56,933 nucleotides of DNA, taken from Acidobacteriota bacterium. Its GTDB lineage: Bacteria; Acidobacteriota; Terriglobia; Bryobacterales; Bryobacteraceae. The translations under genes and the position numbers were made by a program. The notes under the pieces were generated by a model that saw only the letters and a list, made by a program, of their open reading frames with translations, had not been told where the DNA came from and did no database searches. Shown one piece after another: positions 1 through 7,574 of this stretch (the stretch's first letter is position 1; each line of letters opens with the position of its first letter). Location: the NCBI GenBank assembly GCA_003223115.1, contig QHXW01000003.1, forward strand, positions 1 to 56,933, read 5' to 3'.

Positions 1-86
1 GTCCGCTTGACCGCTACGAAGCAAAGATCCAGAACGGGAAACTGCTGTTGGGCGCGCTGCGCGAGTCCGGCGCGAAAAACGCATGA
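1..86 (+). CDS. Rieske iron-sulfur protein, C-terminal end (partial)
   Basis: An open frame enters from the left edge (first full codon at 3) and ends in TGA at 84-86. The last 27 residues read PLDRYEAKIQNGKLLLGALR and a short tail, which resembles the C-terminal strand of Rieske [2Fe-2S] subunits of bc complexes, where a PL-x-RY motif is usual. The Cys/His cluster ligands lie outside the window. The stop overlaps the ATG of the cytochrome b gene (ATGA at 83-86), so the two are probably translationally coupled in a quinol-oxidising complex operon. Identification rests on about 27 residues plus context. Confidence 0.7.
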   Translation, partial: PLDRYEAKIQNGKLLLGALRESGAKNA

Positions 87-1714
87 GCTGGAAGACGCGG
101 CTGATCACCTGGCTCGATCACCGTACGGGCGTCGAGACCGCGGTGCGCAATTTTCTTTACGAAAAAATTCCAGACTCGAGCGGCTGGCGCCAGGTGTTCG
201 GCAGCGTGGCGCTATTTCTGTTCCTGGTGCAGGCCTTCACGGGCGCGCTGCTGGCATTCAACTATGCGCCTACTCCGGGCGATGCCTACAACAGTCTGCG
301 CTATATCCTCACTGAGCTGACCGCCGGCCGGCTGATTCGCGGCCTCCACCACTGGGGCGCCAGCATGATGATCGTGGTGGTGGTGGTGCACATGGTCCAG
401 GTCTTTCTTTATGGCGGATACAAGAAACCGCGAGAGGCCACTTGGATTGCGGGTGTTTTTCTGCTGCTGCTCACGCTGGCCTACGGGTTGACGGGATATC
501 TTCTGCCCTGGGACAACAGAGCCTATTGGGGAACCGTGGTTACTACGCAGATCGCGGCAAAGGCTCCGGTCTTGGGACATTACCTCACCCGTTTGCTGGG
601 CAGCACGGGCGACGTGGGCGTGGTTACTTTCGCGCGTTTTTATGGCCTGCACGTAATGCTGTTGCCACCCGCCACGATGCTGCTGATCGTGCTCCATGTT
701 TATCTGGTTCGCAAGCACGGCGTTGCGCCCGTCCCCGGCGATGAACTACAGCCCGGCCGCAAATTCTATCCAGAGCAGGCATTCAGAGACACCGTCGCCA
801 TTTTTCTCGCGTTCGCGATCTTGTTCGTCATGGCCGCAGCCGTGCACGTGCCGCTCGAAGAGCTGGCCGATCCTACCGACACGACCTACGTGCCCAGACC
901 GGAGTGGTATTTCCTCTTCCTATTTCAGACACTCAAGCTTTTCAAAGGGCCGCTCGAAATGGTCGGAGCAGTCCTCTTGCCTGCGCTCGCCATTCTGGTG
1001 CTGATTCTGGTGCCGTTTGTGGATCGCGGCCGGATCAAGAAAATCACGGAACGAGGGTTCGCGGCGGCAATCGTGGTACTGGCGGCGCTGGGTTGGGCCG
1101 GCTTGACGGCAGTGGCGCTGGTCACCACTCCCAAGCCGGCGGTAGCGCAAGTGGATTTCTCGCAGCCGACGGGCTGGCTCCAACTGTCTCCAATGGAGCT
1201 GGCCGGCATCGGATATTTTCGGGAGGAGAATTGCGCCAGTTGTCACACCCTGGGCGGAGGAAAATCCAGAATCGGCCCGGATCTGGCGAACGTGCCTATC
1301 AAAAGGTCCGCCGCCTGGATGATTCAACACTTCAAACGCCCGTCCGCCATGGTGCCTGGAAGCGCCATGCCCGCCATTCAGCTAACAGACGCTCAACTGA
1401 ACACGCTGGCCGCGTTCCTGCTGAAATTGAATCTACAGAACGCCGAGGCACTGCAATCTGCCCCCGATTTCGCCACGCAGGGCGCGCTGATCTATCAGAA
1501 GAGTTTTTGCGGATCCTGTCATCTGTTGAATGGAGTGGGTATGAAGATTGGCCCGCCGCTCAACGGGCTGGGCAAACGACGCTCTAAGGACTGGGTGGAG
1601 CAGCATTTCCGGAATCCCCAGGCGGCGTCCCCGGGAAGCATCATGCCGGCGTACAAATTCTCGCCGGCCCAGATGCAGGACATCATTTCGTATTTGTTCG
1701 TCCTGCCGGAGTAG
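83..1714 (+). CDS. Cytochrome b fused to a diheme cytochrome c (bc-type complex)
   Basis: 543 residues. This should be the membrane core of a quinol:acceptor bc complex. Residues about 1-350 are cytochrome b: heme ligand pairs H89/H103 and H190/H205, and the quinone-site PEWY motif at 273-276. The second His pair is one residue wider than in mitochondrial-type cytochrome b, as in b6. After the last membrane segment the chain continues into two class I cytochrome c domains, CASCH at about 384 and CGSCH at about 476, each followed by a methionine-containing MP-A segment. Cytochrome b and c1 are normally separate chains, so this is a b-diheme c fusion. It is coupled to the Rieske gene by a 4-base overlap. 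The family call is secure; the electron acceptor is unknown. Confidence 0.93.
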   Translation: MSWKTRLITWLDHRTGVETAVRNFLYEKIPDSSGWRQVFGSVALFLFLVQAFTGALLAFNYAPTPGDAYNSLRYILTELTAGRLIRGLHHWGASMMIVVVVVHMVQVFLYGGYKKPREATWIAGVFLLLLTLAYGLTGYLLPWDNRAYWGTVVTTQIAAKAPVLGHYLTRLLGSTGDVGVVTFARFYGLHVMLLPPATMLLIVLHVYLVRKHGVAPVPGDELQPGRKFYPEQAFRDTVAIFLAFAILFVMAAAVHVPLEELADPTDTTYVPRPEWYFLFLFQTLKLFKGPLEMVGAVLLPALAILVLILVPFVDRGRIKKITERGFAAAIVVLAALGWAGLTAVALVTTPKPAVAQVDFSQPTGWLQLSPMELAGIGYFREENCASCHTLGGGKSRIGPDLANVPIKRSAAWMIQHFKRPSAMVPGSAMPAIQLTDAQLNTLAAFLLKLNLQNAEALQSAPDFATQGALIYQKSFCGSCHLLNGVGMKIGPPLNGLGKRRSKDWVEQHFRNPQAASPGSIMPAYKFSPAQMQDIISYLFVLPE

Positions 1715-1718
1715 CTAA

Positions 1719-1753
1719 AGGCCGCGAGCAACTGCTTCTTGCTTCGGAGGCCT
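1719..1753. terminator. Hairpin between convergent genes, possible bidirectional terminator
   Basis: Nested inverted repeat between the cytochrome b stop and the sigma factor stop: AGGCC (1719-1723) pairs with GGCCT (1749-1753), and AGCAA (1727-1731) pairs with TTGCT (1739-1743). It has no long T run on either side, so Rho-independent activity is uncertain. Its place between two convergent stops supports a terminator role. Confidence 0.35.
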
Positions 1754-2517
1754 ACGCCAGTGCGTCCGGCGAATGAATGCCGGCCGAGTGCAGGGCCTTG
1801 GCCATTTTCTCGAGGGCCGTCTTGCGGATCTGGGAAACGCGACTTTCGTTGATGCCCAGGCCGCCAATTTCTTTCATGGTCATTTCTTTGGTGTAGGCAG
1901 TACAGCAGGACCACCTTCTGATAACGTTCCGGTAGAGTCCGAACTGCTATGGCCAGCACTTCGCGCAATTGCTCGCGAGCGCACATTGAATCCGGCTGGC
2001 TCTCGGCCGCCGCGGGAAACTCCGGCGTCCCCGACTCGTGATCGGAGCTGTAGGTTGATGGCGAAATCAAACCCACCGTCCTTCGTTCCAGAACCACACG
2101 CCGCCAGCGATCTAGGCCCACACCCATCTTCTCGGCGACTTCCAATTCAGTGGGCGTGCGCTGTAACTTCTCCGTCAACTCTCTGTTAATGGCTTCCACC
2201 ATCTTCTGACGCTTGCGCAAGTCTCTCGAAGCCCAGAGCTGCCGCAGGCTGTCCAGAATCGGGCCTTTGATCCGGTACTTCGCGTAGCTGTGAAAGACTA
2301 CTTTAACTTTCTGGTCGGGAGTGTACTTCGAGGCGGCATCGAACAGGCCCAACACACCGGCGTGGACAAGATCATCGAGATCCACATGCACAGGCAGATT
2401 CTCATGGACTCTTACCGCGATGGCCTTCAGCAGCGGAAGGTGAGCGAGCACAATCCGATCCCGGACCACATTCGAGATCTTTTTCCGTTTACGGACCGGC
2501 ACACTCGGAGCCTGCAT
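1752..2517 (-). pseudogene. FliA/WhiG-type sigma-70 factor, interrupted by one frameshift
   Basis: The frame starts at ATG 2517 behind a purine-rich RBS (AGAGGA) and encodes sigma regions 2 to 3 (about residues 20-150, with DLDDLVHAGVLGLFDA and a YRIKGPILDSLR segment typical of the FliA group). Around residue 214, after VVLLYC, the frame breaks near 1893-1903. The next frame continues with YTKEMTMKEIGGLGINES and the region 4.2 helix-turn-helix SRVSQIRKTALEKMAKAL, ending in TAG at 1752-1754. Removing one C of the CC at the break restores a continuous protein of about 255 residues. A consensus error is therefore as likely as a real mutation. FliA factors direct motility or developmental genes, but no flagellar gene is in this window. 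Confidence 0.85.
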
Positions 2518-2544
2518 TTTTTCCTCTTCATTCCAGTTACTTGA

Positions 2545-2919
2545 TTCGGGATCTTGAGATCGGCTTTTTGCCGCCCGCCTGACCTAATGCAACACAGCGG
2601 CCATGAAACCTGGATAGTCAAACCACTGAGGTTCAATCGCAGGAGCATGCCCCGGCTGGCCTTCGTTCCCAAGCGGAGCCAGCTAGGTGTTTCGATGTGA
2701 AACCGACGTTCCGTATGCGGGTCACAGGACGAGGTGAGTTGGCCATTCAACGAGAGACCAGATGGCGGCTATCCAAAGTTATCGGCTGAACGCGAATTTT
2801 CTGATCACTGCCGATGATGCCCATCGTTGCTTAGGGGAATTTAATGTGGCCCGCGCGTTCTGGCGCGCGACTTCTGGCCCTATTCTGCATTTAGCAATAC
2901 GTAGGAGGAGGAACTCAAG
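2545..2919. other. Intergenic region without a convincing gene
   Basis: About 375 bases separate the sigma factor start from the next gene. An open frame on the minus strand (2427-2750) overlaps the sigma factor start, has no recognisable domain and is not called. A short stem (GTTTC gatgt GAAAC) lies near 2689-2703. The far end carries the strong RBS of the next gene. I see no RNA family I can name. Confidence 0.4.
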
Positions 2920-3231
2920 ATGAAACGTTTTGGTTTTATTTCATTGATTGCGGTGGGCCTGATGATCTCAGGACTCAATGCGGGTGAGATTCAAAGACGC
3001 GAGGTGCACCAGCAAAAGCGCATTGCGCAGGGCGTCAAATCCGGCCAGCTCACGCCCGGCGAAACCGCGAAGCTCGAGCACAAAGAAGCCAAACTGAACC
3101 GCGAAATCCGGAATGATCGTCAGGAGAACGGCGGCAAGCTGACCGCCAAAGAGCGCCGGCAGATCAACCACCAGCAAAACAAGTTGAGCCGCCAGATTTA
3201 TCGGGACAAGCACAACGCCCGTCAGCAGTAA
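2920..3231 (+). CDS. Small secreted charged helical protein with an internal repeat
   Basis: 103 residues, started at ATG 2920 behind a strong AGGAGGAGG Shine-Dalgarno. Residues 1-21 form a signal peptide (KRFGFISLIAVGLMISGLNA), so the product is probably periplasmic. The mature part is rich in Lys, Arg, Gln and Glu and shows a twofold repeat: IxxGVKSGQLTPGETAKLEHK and then NGGKLTAKERRQINHQQNK. The LTxxE segments resemble single calcium-loop-like or coiled modules of small periplasmic proteins found in many Gram-negatives. No function is known to me. It stands alone, convergent with the TonB-like gene. Confidence 0.75.
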   Translation: MKRFGFISLIAVGLMISGLNAGEIQRREVHQQKRIAQGVKSGQLTPGETAKLEHKEAKLNREIRNDRQENGGKLTAKERRQINHQQNKLSRQIYRDKHNARQQ

Positions 3232-3243
3232 GCCGCGAGCCCA

Positions 3244-3370
3244 GGGTTGCTGAAAGACTTTCGCAGATGTGTGCCAGACAGGCGTCGAGTCGAACGTCCT
3301 CGACCCTTCGTGACCCGCGTCGTATCCTTTCGCCTGCGATGCCCTGTCCCCTGAGTTTTTCAGCAACCCC
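3244..3370. repeat. Possible MITE or inverted-repeat element (126-127 bp)
   Basis: The left end (3244-3259, GGGTTGCTGAAAGACT) and the right end (rc of 3355-3369, GGGTTGCTGAAAAACT) form terminal inverted repeats of about 16 bases with one mismatch. They flank about 95 bases of non-coding DNA with no ORF. The element lies between convergent stops, so a terminator hairpin is an alternative. I see no clear target-site duplication and found no second copy in the window. Confidence 0.45.
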
Positions 3371-3372
3371 GA

Positions 3373-4407
3373 TCAGCGCGCCGGGATGTTGTAAAGATAT
3401 GTGAACTGTAAACGGACTACGTTGCCGCGGAATTCGGTGGGCAAGGGCGGAAATGGATTGGACATGCTGATGCTCGCTACCGCGGCACGATCCAGTGCTT
3501 CGGTGCCTGAAACGGTTCCGAACACCACCTTAGTGACAGAGCCGTTTCTTGCGATGGCAAACTGAACAGCCACTTTCCCGGCCCGGCCCAGCCTGGCGCT
3601 CTCCGGCCATACTGCGAACCAGTTGCGCCGCACGGTGGAGAGAATCTGCAACAAATAGGGCCGGAAATCCACTCCCATCGGGTCACTGAGCAGCTCGAGA
3701 CTGCTGCCGCGCTTTCCAGGCGTTGGCGTCTGGTTGATGGTGTCGCCGATGCCGCTGATTCCCGCGCCTACATCGCCTACCATCAATCCGCCCCCACCTC
3801 CATGCGACAGGCTGCGCACGGCCTCCGTCACCGACGTATTGGGCGGAGCAATTTTGCCCAGGCCGGCGCCCTTGCCTGTTTCCGATCCGCCAGGGCTTTC
3901 AAATGCCAGCTTGGGCTTCTCTTCGGGCTGGATTTGCGGCGGTGGCGGCGCCTGCGGAATCCCTTGTTGCGGCAACTTCGGCCCGGTGTTCTCGGCCGCC
4001 TCGATCTTGGGCGGCTCCGGCAGAGTAGCCATCGTCGGCTTCGGGGCAGGCATCGACAAATTGGGCGCGCTGGGACGTGAGATGGAAGGCGGCGATGGTG
4101 GAATCTGAATGCGGTCGCGCGGCTTGAGCGATTCGACGTTGAATTCTTTGCTGATCTTGCCGCGATTGGGTGTGGTCTGCGTCAGATCCTTGGGTGGAAC
4201 GATCAGCGCGGTGAAATGCCGCGCCGCTGGCTTTGGATGAAATGTTTCGCGCGGCATCAGCAACAAAAGACAGACTGCTACGATGTGCGCGGCGATCGAG
4301 AGCGCTCCCGCGCGCTGTTCTCGCGAGCGGTCTTGTCCATGTTCCCAGGCAAGCAAAAGACGAAGATCTTCCCGGTTTTCTACGGGGGATTGGTCGACGA
4401 CTTCCAT
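3373..4407 (-). CDS. TonB-family energy transducer-like protein
   Basis: 344 residues. A short cytoplasmic N-terminus precedes one membrane segment at about 37-52 (ALSIAAHIVAVCLLLLM). A long Pro/Lys-rich periplasmic linker follows (about 85-185), then a Gly-rich stretch (about 200-225), and a TonB C-terminal-like domain (about 250-344: GKVAVQFAIARNGSV, LDRAAVASISMSNPFPPLP). This is the usual TonB layout: the inner-membrane anchor passes ExbBD energy to outer-membrane receptors. No exbB or exbD is adjacent. Its start overlaps the 3' end of the upstream dehydrogenase gene by 28 bases, so it may be the last gene of the fabZ-lpxA-lpxI operon. Confidence 0.8.
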   Translation of the reverse strand: MEVVDQSPVENREDLRLLLAWEHGQDRSREQRAGALSIAAHIVAVCLLLLMPRETFHPKPAARHFTALIVPPKDLTQTTPNRGKISKEFNVESLKPRDRIQIPPSPPSISRPSAPNLSMPAPKPTMATLPEPPKIEAAENTGPKLPQQGIPQAPPPPQIQPEEKPKLAFESPGGSETGKGAGLGKIAPPNTSVTEAVRSLSHGGGGGLMVGDVGAGISGIGDTINQTPTPGKRGSSLELLSDPMGVDFRPYLLQILSTVRRNWFAVWPESARLGRAGKVAVQFAIARNGSVTKVVFGTVSGTEALDRAAVASISMSNPFPPLPTEFRGNVVRLQFTYLYNIPAR

Positions 4408-5357
4408 CCGGACCCCAGGGCTTGAGCTACGCTGCGCGAGTGCTCTTCAATCTTAGCAAGAATGGCCAGAGCGACTTCCAGGCTTCGACGCGCCTCCGGC
4501 CCGCCCGGTTTCGGCGTCTTACGTGCCGCCACGCACTCGAGAAACGATTCGAGCTGCAATGCCAGCGGCTCGCCCTGGTTAACAGGTAACTGTTCGAACG
4601 AGATCTGGTGATTCGCGCCGACGCTGAAAACCATCACATCCTGGCGGCTATAATCGACCGAAATGTACTGGTGCGGCTGGAACAGGCGCAGTTTGCGCAC
4701 GCGATCGGTGGAGACGCGGCTGGCGGTGATGTTCGCCACACACCCACCCGGAAACTGCAGGCGCACGTTAGCGATATCCACTTTAGGCGTCAGGATCGAA
4801 ATCCCTGCCGCGCGGACCTCTTCAGGCTCACGGTCCACCAGGCTCAGAAGAATGTCGATGTCGTGGATCATCAAGTCGAGCACCACGTCCACATCCAGGC
4901 TGCGCGGGCTGAACACGCTCAGACGGTGGATTTCGAAAAACAGCGGCAGCCGTGCGATTTTCCCGAGTGCCATCACGGCCGGGTTAAAGCGCTCGAGATG
5001 GCCCACCTGCAGGGCGCGCCCGTGCCTTTCAGCGGCGCGGATAAGACGGTCGGCCGAAGGCAGGTCATGAGCAATAGGTTTTTCGACCAGGACATCGGCA
5101 CCGGCTTCGAGAAGCGCGCAGCCGGCGTCCGCATGAGCCGAGGTCGGGACGGCAACGACCGCGGCATCCACCTTGTCCGCCAGCTCACGTGCATCCGTCA
5201 GCGCCATGCAGCCATTGGCCGCGGCGACTTCCTCGGCGCGTGCCCGGTCTGTATCCACCACCGCCACCAATTCCGCCCCAGGCGATTGCCGAATCACCCT
5301 GACATGGTTGCGCCCGAACTCACCGACGCCGACTACTGCCAGACGGAGCTTACTCAT
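4380..5357 (-). CDS. Gfo/Idh/MocA-family NAD(P)-dependent sugar dehydrogenase (GnnA-like candidate)
   Basis: 325 residues. The N-terminal Rossmann fold starts VVGVGEFGRNH (about 8-18) and carries the family EKP motif at 92-94. The C-terminal alpha/beta domain includes the conserved DLMIHDIDILL segment around 160-170. The family oxidises sugar hydroxyls or reduces ketosugars. It sits directly after lpxI and lpxA in one operon. In Acidithiobacillus and Leptospira a family member beside lpxA, GnnA, oxidises the 3-OH of UDP-GlcNAc so that GnnB can aminate it. That role is an inference here, because no GnnB aminotransferase is in the window. Confidence 0.88.
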   Translation of the reverse strand: MSKLRLAVVGVGEFGRNHVRVIRQSPGAELVAVVDTDRARAEEVAAANGCMALTDARELADKVDAAVVAVPTSAHADAGCALLEAGADVLVEKPIAHDLPSADRLIRAAERHGRALQVGHLERFNPAVMALGKIARLPLFFEIHRLSVFSPRSLDVDVVLDLMIHDIDILLSLVDREPEEVRAAGISILTPKVDIANVRLQFPGGCVANITASRVSTDRVRKLRLFQPHQYISVDYSRQDVMVFSVGANHQISFEQLPVNQGEPLALQLESFLECVAARKTPKPGGPEARRSLEVALAILAKIEEHSRSVAQALGSGWKSSTNPP

Positions 5358-5405
5358 AAGCCCGTTTGATGGATATTCGACGAATCGGGAGGCCGCGCCT
5401 CTCTG

Positions 5406-6224
5406 TCACTCTTTTGCCGGTGCATATCCTACGATCGCCACATGGGCTTCGTTCGCTCGTTGAAGCAACTCCTCGCGGTCGAGCATCAACGTCCTTCCGG
5501 CGTCTACAGCCAGGGCCGTCGCGCCGGTTTCCCGCATGACTTTGACCGTCTCTACTCCCACCACCGGCACGTCAAATAACAAATGTTTACGGCGCGCTCC
5601 GGATTTCACCAGCACCAGCGGCCGGCCATTCACTAGCGATGCCGCGCGGCGCAACACGGCATCGGTGCCCTCCATAGCCTCGACCGCCACGCACGCCCGC
5701 CCCGATACAGCCACGCTTTGTCCGACATCCCATCCAGCCAGGGCGCGAGCGATCTCGAGACCATATTCCAGGTCGTCATGCTCGTCTCTAGCGGGCTTAC
5801 GCCGTGTCATCACGCCTAACGGGGCCAGCAGTGGCTTCAGCAGCGCGGTCGAATCGTGGAGATGAATGCCTTCGTCCTTCAATACCTTGGCCACGCCGCC
5901 AATCAGCGCATCGGTATTCTTTCGCGGAAGCCCTGCCAGCATCTTCAACAGGCGCCAATCCGGCCGTATGGAGGAAAAAATATTCGCGTGCTTGATCTGC
6001 CCCGCCATCACCACCTGATGGATACCTTCGCGTTTCAAAATCTCGATTAGGCGGCTCAGCTCGCCCAGCGAAATCCAATAGCAGCGCATGGCCAGTTTCT
6101 CAATCTCGCGCGAAGCTTCCTCTTGAATTCCGATGGCGATGACTTCGTGCCCCAGCTTATGCGCGCTCTCCAGCGTCAACAGGGGGAAGCGGCCGTTTCC
6201 GGCGATCAGACCGTAGCGCATCAT
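5406..6224 (-). CDS. lpxI: UDP-2,3-diacylglucosamine pyrophosphatase LpxI
   Basis: 272 residues, full length for LpxI (DUF1009). The enzyme cleaves UDP-2,3-diacylglucosamine to lipid X and UMP in lipid A synthesis at the inner membrane face, replacing LpxH. Recognisable segments are the N-terminal GLIAGNGRFPLL, GIHQVVMAGQIKH, the glycine-rich middle and the C-terminal LVKSGARRKHLLFDVPVVG. The ATG at 6224 overlaps the lpxA stop by four bases (ATGA), so the genes are translationally coupled. The Gfo/Idh/MocA gene follows after 48 bases. Confidence 0.93.
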   Translation of the reverse strand: MMRYGLIAGNGRFPLLTLESAHKLGHEVIAIGIQEEASREIEKLAMRCYWISLGELSRLIEILKREGIHQVVMAGQIKHANIFSSIRPDWRLLKMLAGLPRKNTDALIGGVAKVLKDEGIHLHDSTALLKPLLAPLGVMTRRKPARDEHDDLEYGLEIARALAGWDVGQSVAVSGRACVAVEAMEGTDAVLRRAASLVNGRPLVLVKSGARRKHLLFDVPVVGVETVKVMRETGATALAVDAGRTLMLDREELLQRANEAHVAIVGYAPAKE

Positions 6225-6997
6225 TTCACAAATCCGCGCTCAGCGGAACGCATGAATTCGAGCAGCTCTTCAAGTTCGGAAGAATTCGGAATTTCGGCTC
6301 GAATGCGCTCCACTGCCTGCGTGGTGTTCAGACCGGCCCTCGTCAGCAATCGAAAAGCCTTCTGCAAATCTTCGATCCGATCGTTCGAAAACCCGCGGCG
6401 CTCGAGCCCGGTCCGATTGGCGCCAAACACGCGGATTTCGCGTTCACTCACCGTACTTGAATAGGGCAGAATGTCCTGCGTCACCACGCTGTATCCGCCG
6501 ATGAACGCGTGCCGGCCCACCCTGCAGAACTGGTGGACGCCCGTGTAGGCGCCGACGATGGCCCAGTCCGCAACCATCACGTGGCCGCCAAGTGTCGCGC
6601 CATGAGAGAGCACCGCATGATTTCCCACCTGCGCATCGTGCGCCACGTGGACGTAAGCCATCAGCAGGTTGTCATCGCCAATTTTGGTTACCAGGCCGCC
6701 GCCTCCGGTGCCGCGATGAATGGTGACGAATTCACGGATTTTGTTGCGGCTGCCGATGCGCGTCTCGGCGCGCTCCCCCTTGTACTTTAGATCCTGTGAC
6801 GCCACGCCGACGGTGCTGTACGGATAGAAGATGTTGTCCTCGCCAATCCAGGTGGGCCCTTCGATATAGACATGCGCCATCAATCGGGAACCCGCGCCGA
6901 TTTCTACATCAGCGCCAACAATCGAATAAGGTCCAACTTCCGCCGTCTGGGCGATGCGTGCCTTGGAATCACAAATCGCGTTGGGATGGACGGGCAT
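6221..6997 (-). CDS. lpxA: Acyl-ACP--UDP-N-acetylglucosamine O-acyltransferase LpxA
   Basis: 258 residues, usual length. It performs the first step of lipid A synthesis, moving 3-hydroxyacyl from ACP to UDP-GlcNAc. The N-terminal two-thirds is a left-handed beta-helix of hexapeptide repeats. VAHDAQVGN around 118-126 contains the catalytic His (H120), and HQFCRVGRHAFIGG is the conserved coil near 165. The C-terminal helical domain is present. Start at ATG 6997. The gene follows fabZ by 74 bases and overlaps lpxI by four. If the neighbouring dehydrogenase is GnnA-like, this LpxA could prefer UDP-GlcNAc3N, which the sequence alone cannot show. Confidence 0.95.
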   Translation of the reverse strand: MPVHPNAICDSKARIAQTAEVGPYSIVGADVEIGAGSRLMAHVYIEGPTWIGEDNIFYPYSTVGVASQDLKYKGERAETRIGSRNKIREFVTIHRGTGGGGLVTKIGDDNLLMAYVHVAHDAQVGNHAVLSHGATLGGHVMVADWAIVGAYTGVHQFCRVGRHAFIGGYSVVTQDILPYSSTVSEREIRVFGANRTGLERRGFSNDRIEDLQKAFRLLTRAGLNTTQAVERIRAEIPNSSELEELLEFMRSAERGFVK

Positions 6998-7071
6998 CGA
7001 TCAGCGGCTGCGCGCGAGCACTGCGGTTTCGCGGAGTGTCCCCCGAAAAAATCCTTCGATATCGAGCGACA

Positions 7072-7551
7072 TCAAACTTTTTCCACGGGCTGGAGAACCG
7101 GCGGCGGTTGGAGTTCGTTCTTGTCCGCCAGCTTGCACATGACTTCGGCCTCGGCTACCACCACACCATTGACGGTGGCGCGGCCCTCCATGACGGCCAC
7201 GGTATGCTTGCGCCGGACCACGGTCATCTCCAGGCGCAGCTGGTCGCCGGGAATCACCGGCTTGCGAAATTTCGCGCGTTCGATCGATACCAGCAGAACA
7301 CGCTTGCTTTCGCGGTCCGGAATGCTCTTGAGCACCAGGACGCCCGCGGTCTGCGCCATGGCTTCCACGATTAGCACTCCCGGCATCACCAGAAAGTCCG
7401 GAAAATGGCCGGCGAAAAAAGGCTCATTGGCTGTGACGTTCTTGATGCCGACGATGCGTTCCGAATCCAGTTCGACGATGCGATCCACTAGCAGCATGGG
7501 ATAGCGATGCGGCAGGATCTCGCGGATCTCATTGATATCCAAAATGGGCAT
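7072..7551 (-). CDS. fabZ: 3-hydroxyacyl-[acyl-carrier-protein] dehydratase FabZ
   Basis: 159 residues, hot-dog fold. It dehydrates 3-hydroxyacyl-ACP in fatty acid elongation and so competes with LpxA for 3-hydroxyacyl-ACP, which explains the shared operon. Visible motifs are LPHRYPMLLVDR (13-24), FFAGHFP with catalytic H49, and PGVLIVEAMAQ with catalytic E63. The start at ATG 7551 lies only 23 bases from the divergent peptidase start. A perfect TATAAT ends 11 bases upstream of the ATG. No lpxD precedes it here. Confidence 0.95.
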   Translation of the reverse strand: MPILDINEIREILPHRYPMLLVDRIVELDSERIVGIKNVTANEPFFAGHFPDFLVMPGVLIVEAMAQTAGVLVLKSIPDRESKRVLLVSIERAKFRKPVIPGDQLRLEMTVVRRKHTVAVMEGRATVNGVVVAEAEVMCKLADKNELQPPPVLQPVEKV

Positions 7552-7562
7552 GGAAACTGGCT

Positions 7563-7568
7563 ATTATA
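7563..7568 (-). promoter_or_regulatory. Putative -10 box (TATAAT) of fabZ-lpxA-lpxI
   Basis: On the minus strand the hexamer TATAAT ends 11 bases before the fabZ ATG. A transcript from it would have a leader of only a few bases. I see no convincing -35 hexamer at 16-18 bases. The site lies inside the 23-base interval between divergent genes. Confidence 0.4.
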
Positions 7569-7574
7569 GCAGCG

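Noticed and set aside
904-1587. Long alternative frame inside the cytochrome b-c gene
   Set aside because: Shadow frame in GC-rich DNA; the other frame has all heme and quinone motifs.
2427-2750. 107-residue minus-strand frame upstream of the sigma factor
   Set aside because: It overlaps the sigma factor start in another frame, has no RBS or known domain, and its composition is unlike its neighbours.
2580-2760. Possible riboswitch or group II intron end before the small secreted protein gene
   Set aside because: A short stem and GTTCCGTATGCGGG caught the eye, but no consensus core of a known class fits.
4608-5369. 253-residue plus-strand frame opposite the dehydrogenase
   Set aside because: His/Arg-rich antisense shadow of a clear Gfo/Idh/MocA gene.
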